In this document: piece after piece, positions 11,733-23,900 of the stretch | Numbering within the stretch: the stretch's first letter is position 1 | Layout: every line of letters starts with the position of its first letter | Assembly (NCBI GenBank): GCA_903813345.2 | Contig: CAIIXF020000002.1 | Location: 13,538,150-13,602,149 of the forward strand | Length of the DNA stretch: 64,000 nt | Direction of reading: 5' to 3' | DNA from: Owenia fusiformis | Taxonomy: Eukaryota; Annelida; Polychaeta; Sabellida; Oweniidae | The notes under the pieces: model-generated | What the model was told of the DNA's origin: nothing | Database searches by the model: none | Seen by the model: only the letters and a program-made list of their open reading frames with translations | Program-made: the position numbers and the translations under genes

Positions 11733-11921
11733 CTGGTTTAGCGATGTCGCTAATAGCATCAACTTCTCCTAGTTCAGCCCTTTTAAGAGCAGCGATTGCA
11801 GTCTCTTTACTTTCTATTTCATCATTGGCTGGATGGTACTTGTCAGCCCAGTATCGTGTCTGGAGATCCAGTTCTTTCTCGGCAGGGATTGGACTGGGGT
11901 CATTGGATAGGTAGAGACGAG
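11733..11921 (-). CDS. lysozyme-like gene, exon 5
   Basis: This 189-bp exon has the acceptor TATTTGCAG|CT and the donor CCAG|GTAACT. It encodes ARLYLSNDPSPIPAEKELDL, then RYWADKYHP and an acidic helix-like end (AALKRAELGEVDAISDI). The split alanine codon joins exon 4 cleanly to give SGLAARLYL. Phase 1 out, so at least one more exon is needed. Confidence 0.8.
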
Positions 11922-14900
11922 CTGCAAATAGTGGATTACATTAGGTCTAGTAGGCATCGCTTATTTAGTCTTAAGACAGATATATATATAGATGCCCTGT
12001 TAAGTTAAGACAACCTTTTAAAGATTTCGTAAGTGAGCAGTTGAGTTGAGACCTTCTAATTATTATAATGAAGAAGACAACAGTATGTACTGTAGTTATA
12101 TGATAAAGATATTCTGATGGTTTGAATTTTCCATATTTGGATAGCAATATTACATTGAACCTTGCATGGGGGGGGGGTCTATGCATCCCAGCTTATTAGA
12201 CAGGACATGCCCAAAATACGAAGATTTTGAATAAAGACTTTCCTGTTATCTCAAAATCTGCTTGGAACTATTCAATTGGATGAGAAATCCCTCCAAGAGA
12301 ATATTCTAGGGATTAAAGAATGTATACAGTTTACACAATTTGAGAAATTATTGGCATACATAAAAACTGAAATGTAAATGAATCTAGAAGCAAGAAAAGG
12401 AAGCAACACCCAATAAGTTTTATGTCATTTTGAAGGGCTATACCCATACTTTACTGTATTTGAAAGTGTTCAAAACAGATTTCCCGATGCTCTTGAGCAT
12501 GGACATAGAAGAAGGAATTACAGAGCAAGATGACACGATCCTTGTTGAAAATGAACATGAGGATGACATATCATTTCAAAGCACTGAAATGAAGCGTAAT
12601 GTAACAGATACAAATACAACAAACCAAGACAGAATTATCAAGAGACATACACGAAAAAAACTTGACGATATACCAGCTATGGCATTCTCCCCAATGCTAA
12701 TCAGAAATAAAAGCAAAAATGATCATATCATTAAGGAGAAAGAAAGCGCTACCGACGGACAGAAAAATACAGGTGATAAAAATGAATGCATTAAGGAAAT
12801 TCCCGAATTGATGAATGGCGCCAAGGAAAGTTACCATTGTGTGTCACCCAAAGGTAAATTAACCGACGTGGAAAGGGTAATTTCGAATCTGCAAACATCA
12901 CTAGTTGAACTTTCGCTAGCGTTAAATGAGATCAAAGATGAAAACATAACACTGAAACAAAACAACGATATGTTTCAAGAGGAGCAAAGAGAGATGATGT
13001 CAAGCTTGAAACTAGAAACAGTGCAGTGAAACTAGAAACACAGCGTAGACACAATCAAATAGAAACACTAGAACATAAATTCAATAAATTCACTGATGAA
13101 TGTAACAAACGTATAAGCGCAAATACCAGTGAAAGCCAAAAGACTACTGCGAGGATTTCTAAACTAGAAATACAAGTTCAACAAATGCAAATGTTAGAAG
13201 CCGCCAAGTCCGCTGATATCCGGACTAGAGTAGAAAACGATATCATCAAAGAAAATAAGACAGAAAGTTTTAAAGGTGAAAAAACCAAGGCAGAAATTAA
13301 TGAGTTTAAAGCTAAAATGCCAAACCTTCAAGATGAACACATTGAATCTGGAGCAAATTACGATATGAAAGAAAATAAATCAGTACATGACAATGCTGAG
13401 TTCATGAAACTCAAAGCAGAGAATGAAGAACTAAAAGCTAAACTCGAAGACATGTTACAGGAGGTTACTATTCAGAGGTAAAATTGTAAGCAAAACACTG
13501 GCATACACTATCGAAGATGCTTGTGACACGATTTCGTCGTCCGATGTAACGAAGCAAAAATACATTATTGCAATAGGGACAAATAATCTCGCAAACGGAG
13601 ACTCCCTAGAGACTATCAATAAGGGCTACATACGATTAATAGGAGCAATAAGAGAAAAAGATCCAAATGCGTCTATATATGTATGCAGCCTTCTACCCAG
13701 GTATGATGGGTTTGATGTTATCCCAGTGAATGAACATATCAAACAAATGTGTCTCAAGTCCGACATGACATTCATAGACACGCACAGTGCCTTCTCCTTG
13801 AAGTCCGAGGGCACATACATACAACAGGGCGGTTCCCATCCAAATAAAAGTGTCACGATTAAACTCGCAGCTTCAATTCGTTCTGCTGTCCTGGGATGGC
13901 CTACAAGAACCAATAGACGTCCCGACCCAAAACCAGAATCACAGTCCAAAGATGTGAAACAAGTGACACCAGTGAGTGATGAACCTATCCATGTGAACGA
14001 TGCAAACAATCATCAATTACAAAACACACTACCGACTCCGACAGGACAGTCTACTAGCCATGTGTACCCACAAATGTATCCAAGTCCTTGGCAGGGACAA
14101 ATCTCGCCGCATCATATTAATATGCAGCAACTACAAAATACACAATATCCACAATATCAGTGGCAACCAGTACCAGTTCAACATAATCACCCATCCCAAT
14201 ACTTTGCAGGGTGGAATGTATAACAAAATCTTGAATAATGCATTACATGCATTTTGTTAGTAAAACATGAACGCATGTATTACCAGATAAGACGGTGTGT
14301 TACAGCCACCGTATACAACTTCTTTACAGCATCTCAAATAAATGTTAATTTAGGTAACTCATATTAATCCACCGAATCATATCTATGTACAGCAATTACA
14401 AATCTCAAAGAACTTTGATCATTTTATAGTCTGTAGATATTATACCGAGATTTTTGATCATTTCGTATAGGCCTGTATTTATCATAAGATTATTCGTTAC
14501 GATCTATGTATCAACATAGAAAACTATATGATTATGATGCAGTGTGTTGTCGTACATACATCTATGTTTTTTTTTAAATTAATCTTTTATAGGTAAGTTT
14601 TAGATAGGATTACTGGTAATATTATTCCTTGTACAATTATTAGCAAAGTTTAGGGTTCTGAAGAACTCGGCTTTAAATTTGTCTTTAAGTATTGGCCACA
14701 CGATGTCAAGTCGAATGGCAGCTTTTCATAATCAAAGTAGGCGTTATATTAAATTAGCAGCATGGAATATTCAAGGCTTGACTCAAGCCAAGTTGTCAGA
14801 TAGTACGTTTTTAAATGAAATCAAACAACATGATTTAATTTTCCTGGAAGAGACATGGCTCTCGTCAAATTTCGTTATTGAAGGTTTTTATAGTAAGAGT

Positions 14901-17900
14901 GTAATAAGGACCAAAAGTCCCGGGGCCAAACGGCATTCAGGAGGCTTGTCAGTACTTATCAGAAATGAGTTAAAACAGGGTATCAAAATAATTAAAATGT
15001 CAAATTCCTCGATATGGGTTAAATTTAACAAACAATTCTTCGCCGCCTCTAATGACATTTATATAATATGTGGAGTGTATTTACGACCAAATGAGACTCA
15101 ATCAGATGAGAATGAAAGCGAAATAAGTATGTTAGAAAGAGATATTGCAAAGTATTCCAATTTGGGCGATGTAATGCTTTTGGGCGATTTTAATGGCCGA
15201 ACATCTGACAAGCTAGATTATATTCTAGATGATTCAGATAAGTATATGAACGATCAAAATCCGGGTTATATACCAGACCTTGATATAGGTCCACGTATGA
15301 ATATGGACAAAACAGTAAACGCGCTAGGAAAATGTTTGCTACAGTTATGCCATAGTTTTCAATTAAGAATACTTAATGGGCGTAAGATAGGTGACTTATG
15401 GGGACGATATACATTTTTTAACCATTTAGGTTGCAGTACCATTGATTATGGTATAGTCAGTGAACTTCTTTACCCATGTATCAATACTTTTGAGGTTAAA
15501 CATCCAACTCATCTATCGGATCATTTATTAATTGCCTTACAAATGGAGATACCAAGTCAAATCAATTCAAATTTCGATCAGCTCAAACCTCATAATGGCA
15601 AATTCATTTGGAACGATATTTCTAAAAGTAAATTTCTCGAAGCGCTAAAATCACCAGACATTGTTAATAAGATAGACTTGTTCAATAATACAAACTACTG
15701 CAATAACCAAAAGGGTATTGACGAATGCTGTGATGCATTGTCATCAATTATTAAAGACGCTGCTAATTCGTCTTTAAAATTTAAATCACCTTCTAAGAAT
15801 TATAAAAATAAAAACAAAAAATGGTTTAATAAAGATTGTGACAAAATTAAACGCCAGGTACTATATTTAGGCAAACTTTTACATAAATACCCAAATGATC
15901 CTTTTCTCAGAAACAAATATTTGGAACAAAAAAAACACTACAAATCGTTTTTAAATCAATGAAAACATATAAACAGAATATATTGAAGCAAATCGACTCT
16001 CTAGAAAAATCGGATCCAAAACGATTCTGGGAATTGGTTCAACAATTGCGATCTGATGAACATAACAATAATAAAACTAGTAACATTGATGCCGACTCAT
16101 GGCTTAAATATTTTTCTGATCTGAATAAAAAACCTACATCCACATGTCGAGAATTTGAAAATGAAATCGAGTCAGAACTTAATACATTAAAAACGAAAAA
16201 CATCCTTATAGAACAACTAGATAGAGAAATATGTGGAGATGAAATATCCAAAACTTTGAGAGACTTGAAAAGCAAAAAATCAGGGGCAAATGATACAATC
16301 TCAAATGAAATGCTCAAAAATAGTGGCAGTACTCTGATTAAACCCATGTCTAAGCTTTTCAATCTCATTCTAAAATCAACATATTATCCTCTTATATGGT
16401 CATCTGGCGATATAGTTCCTCTTTACAAGAAGGGTGATGAGAGCAATCCTCAAAACTATAGAGGGATTACTTTAACAAGCCTATTAGGTAAAGTTTTTAC
16501 TTCAATTCTAAATTCAAGATTAGCACAATGGCTATCGGAGAATAAGATTTAATGCAAAAGTCAAATAGGATTTTGTAAAGAGCGGCGAACAACTGATCAC
16601 ATATTTGTTCTTAATTGTATTATTAAGTCCATGAGAGCAATAAAAAACCGTTATTTGCATGTTTTATTGATCTTAAACGTACATTTGACACAGTATGGCG
16701 ACAAGGATTATTCTATAAACTTCATAAAATAGGCTTAAGTAGTCGCTTTATTAGTGTTATCGAACATATGTATGTGAATACTGAATGCAGAGTCAAGCTA
16801 AAAGGTGGTTTTACAGAACACTTCCCAGTAATGTAGGGACTAGACAAGGCTGTAACTTGAGTCCGATGTTATTTAATATATATCTCAATGATGTTCCATC
16901 TCTGTTTAACGATGTAAATTTTGATCCTTATATTCTAGACGGAAACAAAATCAACACATTGATGTATGCCGATGATGTAGTATTGTTTAGTAAGTCAGCG
17001 AAAGGATTACAGCTGATGCTGAACAAATTTGAAAAATATTGTAATACATGGAAATTAAATGTTAACATTAACAAAACCAAAGTGGTGATATTTAATGAAA
17101 CTAAAAAGAAAAATATCTTTAAATTTGGTAATAGCATAGTTACACAGTGTGCAAACTATTGTTATTTGGGTGTAACATTTCATCAAAACGGTAACTTTAA
17201 ATCTGCATACAATTAATGTTTTGTACTCAAAAGCACTAAAGGCTCAATATGCGGTCAAAAATGCTTTTTATAATAGTAATGTGAAATCTCAGATAAAATT
17301 ATTTGACACTTAAGTTAAACCGATTGCACTCTATGCGTCTGATGTTTTGGCTACAGATATTGTAAAGTTAAAAGACAAATCCTTGAAGGACGTGCTTTTA
17401 AATAATTTATATCCGTTTGAGAAGTTACACAATAGATATTGCAAACAGGTATTACGCGTCAATAATAACTGCAGTAACGTATCAGCTAAGGCTGAATTGG
17501 GCAGATACCCGCTGCTCATTAATATATTAGTTAGTACTCTAAAATTTTGGTTTCACTTGAAAAAGTCACCAACTGATTCATATTCATTTATTTTTAGTGA
17601 ACATGAGGAAGACTCACATGAATCAGGGCATTGGAGCTTCTTTTCATTTATCACTCGGATTTTGTCAATATCCAATAAAAATATTGATATACAAAAATTC
17701 GATACATGTGATCAAGTCAAAATTGATAATTTAATTAAATCTACAATGACAAATTTAAAAAAAGAATACAAAAGCGCGTTTATGCAAGACATCAATAGAC
17801 CAAATGATGCTCCAGGTAAATTCAGAAGCTATAAACTAGTAAAACATGCATATAAAAGAGAAAGTTATCTTAATTTACAGAGCTCCACCTATAGACAATC

Positions 17901-20900
17901 TATCTCTAAGGTACGGTTATCGATGCATAACTTCCCAATTGAACGAGGTCGATACTTCAAAGTAGAAAAATCGAAACGATTTTGTTTCTTTTGTAATTCA
18001 AAAAATACAATAGGTGATGAAGAACACGTTCTTTTCTGTTGTTCTCAATCAGAATTAAAACTAGCTCGATCTCAATATCTCAGTAAAATAAAAAGTATAA
18101 ACAATAGTTTTTCTCATTTTAATACAAGTAGTTTATTTTTATACTCCCTGTTAGCGCACGATGATGCAATTAATGAAATAATTGGTGATTATTTTACGAG
18201 AGTTCACAATATTACCAAAGAGTTATTAAACAAAACCGATGTGAAATCATTTTATGCTGTTTAGTAAAGTACTTAGTGATTGTTAAAATTAGATTGTAAG
18301 AATTGTTTTGCCATGCATGTACATAAATGTTTTATTTGTTATTTGCTTTATTGGACTTATCTCGATGTACATTACATGTTCAAGAGACCAATAAACTTAT
18401 TAATAATAATTATTACAGTTGATTGATGTTTTTCAGATGAAAAAGCGAGACGAGATTGGGTTATTGGCCTGACAAGAAATCATCGAAAAATATACCAAAA
18501 TACCATCATTTGAGAGACACCAATCGACATAACTTAACTTAACTTAACCTAAAGTCCAAGTTAACTCACCCGCGAGGCCAGAAATGAACGGCGAATCCAG
18601 GTCTCTGTATGCTAAATTGTTCCACTTCAATCCCCAGTTGGCTTGGATCAAATCTTCCTTCTCTTGCAAGCGTTTATGGAATGTGTCGCCGTTATTCTGA
18701 ATGTCTTCAAACGCCTTCTTAGAGACCTAATGATTTAAAGTATGAATGAAGCCCGGGGAATGAAGTATATAGAGGTTATTTAATGGGAGGGATGGAATTT
18801 TTCTTGCTGTTTCAGACCTGGTCATTAACGGTGGTAATAATACTAATAACGTCATTTAGATGCGGGCCGAAGGCCCAAAGTCCAATATTTCACTTTATCG
18901 TATGATCTGTAAAATGAAGCCCTCTTGTGCTGTACCAATCTGTATTGCTACTGAGATTGTCCCCATTGATCATCTCCGTCGCAATACAGAAAATATTGGT
19001 ACGGAGAGGACAATCTCAGTAGCAATACAGAGGATCACACGATAAAAACGTTATTGAATGATTTGAAGTGCAATACAGGATATATTCTGTCTCGATATTC
19101 TGTATTCGCATTCGACTTCGTCTCGTTCCAATACAAAATTTCTCGAACAGATATATCCTGTATTGCACTTCAAATCATTCAATAACTTATAATATTGCCC
19201 TTCGAAATGACGTTATTGTACTATTCTTTTAACAGCTTTAATAAATCAGCGATTACAGATCATACTCTTCAAGGAAACCACGAAATTGATTGGAACAATT
19301 ATAAAATAGTTAGCACAGAAAGGAACAGAAACAATAGGTTGATAATAGAAGCCATTCACATTAGAAAACATAAAAACTTCAATAGAGACATGGGCAACTT
19401 CAATCTAGATCGCTTGTGGGATGAAGTTATATTGCCATCTATTTTGGGGGATTTTGTTTTAAAAACATGTTGTATATGCTGTTCCAACAATGTTCGGAAA
19501 GACAAAAAATGTTTATAAAAAAACAGTTATATAAAATATTTCTAAATAATTTTCGCATTGAATTGTTGTCAATCAGTCAACATTACATAAAATACCGTGT
19601 TTTTTACAGAATGTTTTCAATGATGGGTTTAAGAGAAAAACATTGTTGAATTCAGTTCTCCATATCGATACCACTCCTTTAGTGATCATGGATGCATTCG
19701 AAACGTCTAAAACAAAATGTTGTAATAAAGTATCTCCATTCAGTAAATACAATACAAGGCGACATTATGAAAAGATAATGCAAAGCTCCATTGTCTGCGA
19801 GCTATACGCTGAAGCTCAAATGCAAAATATTTCAACACAACCATTTAGATTTATCCCGTGCCAGGACTATAGTCCTGCATTGGGAGCATTCTTTTGCCTG
19901 TACGATTACAACTTGGGAGAATTATCTACGCCCCTTACACTTAAGATACCTACTTCAATTGATTCCTGGGTATTTTAGCATTCTTTTCGTGTAGTTAAAT
20001 CCACAATTGTCTGGGTATATCGGCAGAACGGGAACATTGTTCTTTTTCATCGAGAGATATTCCATCACTTTCCAAGATGGCGGTTGGATTAATTAAAAGG
20101 GGATTCCCCGTTTGACTGACCCGGAAGTGGCCCGGAAGCAGCAAAAATGGAGGAATTTGACGGTTGAAATAAGTTAAATATTACAAGCAAATATTGTGAT
20201 TAAAAACGAAAATTTCTTTGTTCTGCCGATAAACCCAGACAATTGTAGATTCAACTACAAGAAAAGAATGCTAAAATACCAAGGAATCTATTGAAATAGG
20301 TATCTTAAGTGTAAGAAGCGTAGAAAATTCTCCCATGTAATCGTACGGGCAAAAGAATGCTCTCACTGCCGCAGGACTATAGTCCTGGTACGGGATAAAT
20401 TTAGATAACTGAGATGCTTTCTCAAGCCAACTACACTCTGGACGTACCTTCCATATTCCTCCTGATCCTTCATTTGCGCTTTCTCCATTCCTAGTCTCCA
20501 AGAATGCGATCCTCTTCATAAACCTTTGATCGTTAGGAAAGATTTTGGCGCGCCCAATTTCTTCGACAACGTCGTTAACGACATCTGCTCCCCTTGCTGT
20601 CACATCAAGCAGTCGCTTATCAAGTGGGAACGCTTTCAAAAGGGCGAAATAATAACTTGTTTATAACTACTGAATTGCTTGTTCGGCATTGTTCATGAAT
20701 GAATGTACCCTTTGCATTCGTTTGACTTCGCTTCTCAAAAGAGAGCTTCGTTTTCAGTTTATAGCAAGACTCTGCGCGCAGGGTAGAATGAATGAACTCC
20801 ATGGGGCTTTCATGCAAGAGTAACTCAGTTCACACCGGAGTAACTTGACAACGGTAAAGTCAGATACCGTTGTCACAAATGGCGGACATAACCGTACGCG

Positions 20901-23900
20901 TCGCTTCAACTCTTTAAAATAATATACTGGGAATTTGTTAAGAACCTAGAAAAGAATTCAAAAATACATAGAAGGATGGAATAAAGATTTAAATTTGTCA
21001 CTCAATCAAAATGATTGGAAGAAGATAAATAAACTTAACAAACTGAGTAACTATGAATCTAAGTTATCATCCTTCACTTACAAAGTCCTTCACAGATATT
21101 TAGCAACTAATACATACCTAAAAAGGTGTGGACTCGTAGAGTCAAACATTTGCACTTTTTGTAAAGCAAATCCTGAAACGATTTGCCATCTTCTGTATGA
21201 ATATAAGCCTACTATTGTAAGTGCCTTATTAAATCTCACATTGCTATGTACTAAACAAAATGTATTGATAGGACCTGAGAGTATAAATGAAAAGACAATC
21301 ATCCCAAATAATATGCTATGTATTTTTAAAAGGTATGTTTATTTGTGCAAATATTCTATGCTAAAACCAACACTTAAAGGTTTTATAAGTAATGTGAAGG
21401 AACATTTTATTATGGACAAACGGGTTGGCAGAGGCGATAAGTGGAAAATCATGGAAGCAAAATTAAACAAATGATACTGATGATTTTTTCCTTGAAGTAA
21501 AAAAATGCCATTGGTATAATGTCTCTTAAAGACTAACGTTTAACCAATATTGTATTGTAAAATTGTAAAATGTATGTTTACCATGTAACTGTTGTAATTG
21601 TTTCTTGCAATTACTTTAACATGCTTATTCTTTGAAATAATTTTTTTTAAACAAAAAAACTCTTTAATAATTTGGTCCTCATTTCTTGGGATTTTATCGT
21701 CGCTAATTCTGTGCATGTATTAAGCTCTTGTGATGATGTATCATACGAAATCCCAATTTCAATCAAATTGGGTCGTGAATCGCCACAATATACAGGGTGT
21801 GCCAAAAAAAATTGTAACTTATCTAGAAGGGTAGAAAAGTATCATAACATTATGGTATTGACATAAAAAAAACGTACAGAAACTTAAGGATAGGCATATT
21901 TTACCATTCAAATATTTAAGCTTATACTGACTTCAATTTTTTTTGTCAGAAAAGTTTTGAAGAATATAGCACATTTATTATGTCCACCAAATCTGCTACA
22001 ATCTTTGTTAAGTGGTGTATTGAGCGACTATCTATCAGAACTAATGAATCAAGGGTTATTCTCCTCCAGATATTCCAAAGTGACTTTTGCCCTATGACCA
22101 GGAGCGCTATCCTGCTGGAATAAGTAATCACCTGGGGCTGAAAGACCCCTCATTCTTGACAGATGTCAGTTTTGAAGAATATAAGTCCTGATGAATGGCC
22201 ATCTAATACACCAGATGCCAACCCCTGTGACTATCACACATGGGGGCACCTGGAGCAGTGTATTGTAGTATTAATGGTTATACCCCACAAACTAAAAGAA
22301 GCTAAAAGAAGCTAAAAGAAGTTCTGCAGGATAAGTGGAGATAACTTCAACAAGAATTGCTGGATCGCACCATTGACCAGTTCGATCCTCGTCTCCGTGG
22401 GATTGTGAAGGTAAAAGGCGGATGCATAGAACATTTGTTTAATAAATAATTAATACACTATAACAATAATACCATAGTGACTAGATACTAATAATAACCT
22501 GTACTAAACATTGGTTAGACAATTACCAAAGATTGTAGCAGATTTAGTAAACATTATAAATGGGTTTTGTTGATCACATAAAATCATAGAAAGTCACATT
22601 TTCTAGGGAAAACGGTAATTATCGGACACATGAACAATTTAGCATTAATATTCAAAATCTGACAAAAAAATTGAAGTCAGTATTAGGTTAAGAATTTGAA
22701 TGGCAAAATATGCCTAATTCTTAAGTTTCTTGCCTTCTAAAAAAGTTGCAATTTCTTTTGGCACACCCTGTTGTTGTCCCGTATCTCATTTTGATCGGTT
22801 AAATTAAAGACTTTATTTCGATGGTAGAACATTATTAACTGTACAATGAGTATAAAGACACTTTGATTGATTGCTGTTCCAAAGGAATTGAGTCTAGGTG
22901 CTCTATTAAACATACAGTCCGCCATTTGTGACAACGGTATCTGACTTTACCGTTGTTAGGCTATTCTGGTGTGCAGTTGCCTAAACACATGAGAAATTCT
23001 GTTGGAGGCGCAACATAAATCATTATCGGGGTCCTTTCGGACTCCTTCCACGTACCCTTTTCTTAAAGAATCGTTTTCTGAGGGTTAGCTCGCTTTCGTT
23101 TATTATGATATTTATTTCTGCATGCGATATGTTCGATTATATTTTGTTGTAAAATAATAAACGAATGGGATAATGGGGAAAACACCAGCTGAGCTGACTT
23201 ACCTGGTCCATCTCTCTCTTCCAATTCCACTGCCAACTGGGTGGCTAGACGCTTTAATTCCCCTTCACCTGTAATCAGAATAAGTACAATACAAACATTT
23301 CCCGGATAACTCCAGAATTACATCGACAAATATGAAACACTTTGTAGTAGTTCTGCTGTAGTGAGGAAACTACGTTTCTTGACATCCTGTACATGGGTGA
23401 TAATTTTGGCCGACTTTGCACTTTATATGTCTATCTCTATAGCTTTCTTAGTCCTTATCGGTCATAGAAGGGTTTTCTTGAATATTTTGGTCTGGCAAAG
23501 TAAAGATACCCATTTATAATTAGGAATAGCATATACTTTCTTGTTGAAGCTGTACCAGTATAGAGGTCGATCGATTGCTTCCCAAGGTGTGAAGGAATAT
23601 TAAAGTCCCCGATAAATCGGGCTACGTATACCGCCGTGTTTACATTACGGGGATTAGAAGAGTTTATTTTTTATTTAGGTATGCAAGCTACGTATATCAA
23701 TATTAGGCCTTCATTCATGTACTCGTGTGCATGTAATCAGCATGCCCTTCAATATTATGTAAACCAGGCTATTCAAGTACTGTATAATGTACACTGGAGA
23801 GGTTAAGCTAACGATGTTTTTCACAACGTAACCGTGAACGCAAAGTACAAAAATTAACAAAGGAATGTATCGAGCGCTCATAGTTTTATGCGCGCTTAGT

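Larger units (their letters stand above)
12430..18415 (+). mobile_element. 6-kb APE-type LINE retrotransposon, degraded
   Basis: This non-LTR element lies antisense in an intron of the lysozyme-like gene. Order: coiled-coil ORF1 with an esterase-like end (12499-14223), an AP-endonuclease domain (14679-15962), reverse transcriptase (15959-17216) and a C-terminal CCHC-type finger (17347-18264). The 3' end is an AT-rich tail with AATAATAATTATT at 18400-18415. An esterase in ORF1 is typical of the CR1 group, but I cannot fix the clade. At least five frame breaks make it inactive. The 5' end and target duplication were not determined; the true start may lie near 12200. Confidence 0.85.
20831..22973. 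mobile_element. 2.1-kb TIR element with 5-bp target duplication CAGTT
   Basis: The left end CACACCGGAGTAACTTGACA is matched imperfectly by the right end (rc CACACCAGAATAGCCTAACA); both continue into ACGGTAAAGTCAGATACCGT and ATGGCGGAC, itself partly palindromic. Immediately outside both ends is CAGTT (20826-20830 and 22974-22978), a 5-bp target duplication. The body holds a LINE fragment and a mariner element. CAC ends plus 5-bp duplications fit the Transib/RAG-like group, but no transposase was found, so this is only a suggestion. Confidence 0.75.

Noticed and set aside
19643-19978. 111-codon frame containing CQDYSPALGAFF
   Set aside because: Runs from a repeat into the arm of a foldback element; the same peptide appears on the other strand of the other arm.
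20271-20447. C-terminal extension of lysozyme-like exon 3 (VRPECSW... in the open frame)
   Set aside because: A good donor (GTACGT) ends the exon at 20448 and the extension lies in a transposon arm; the next exon continues the protein in phase.
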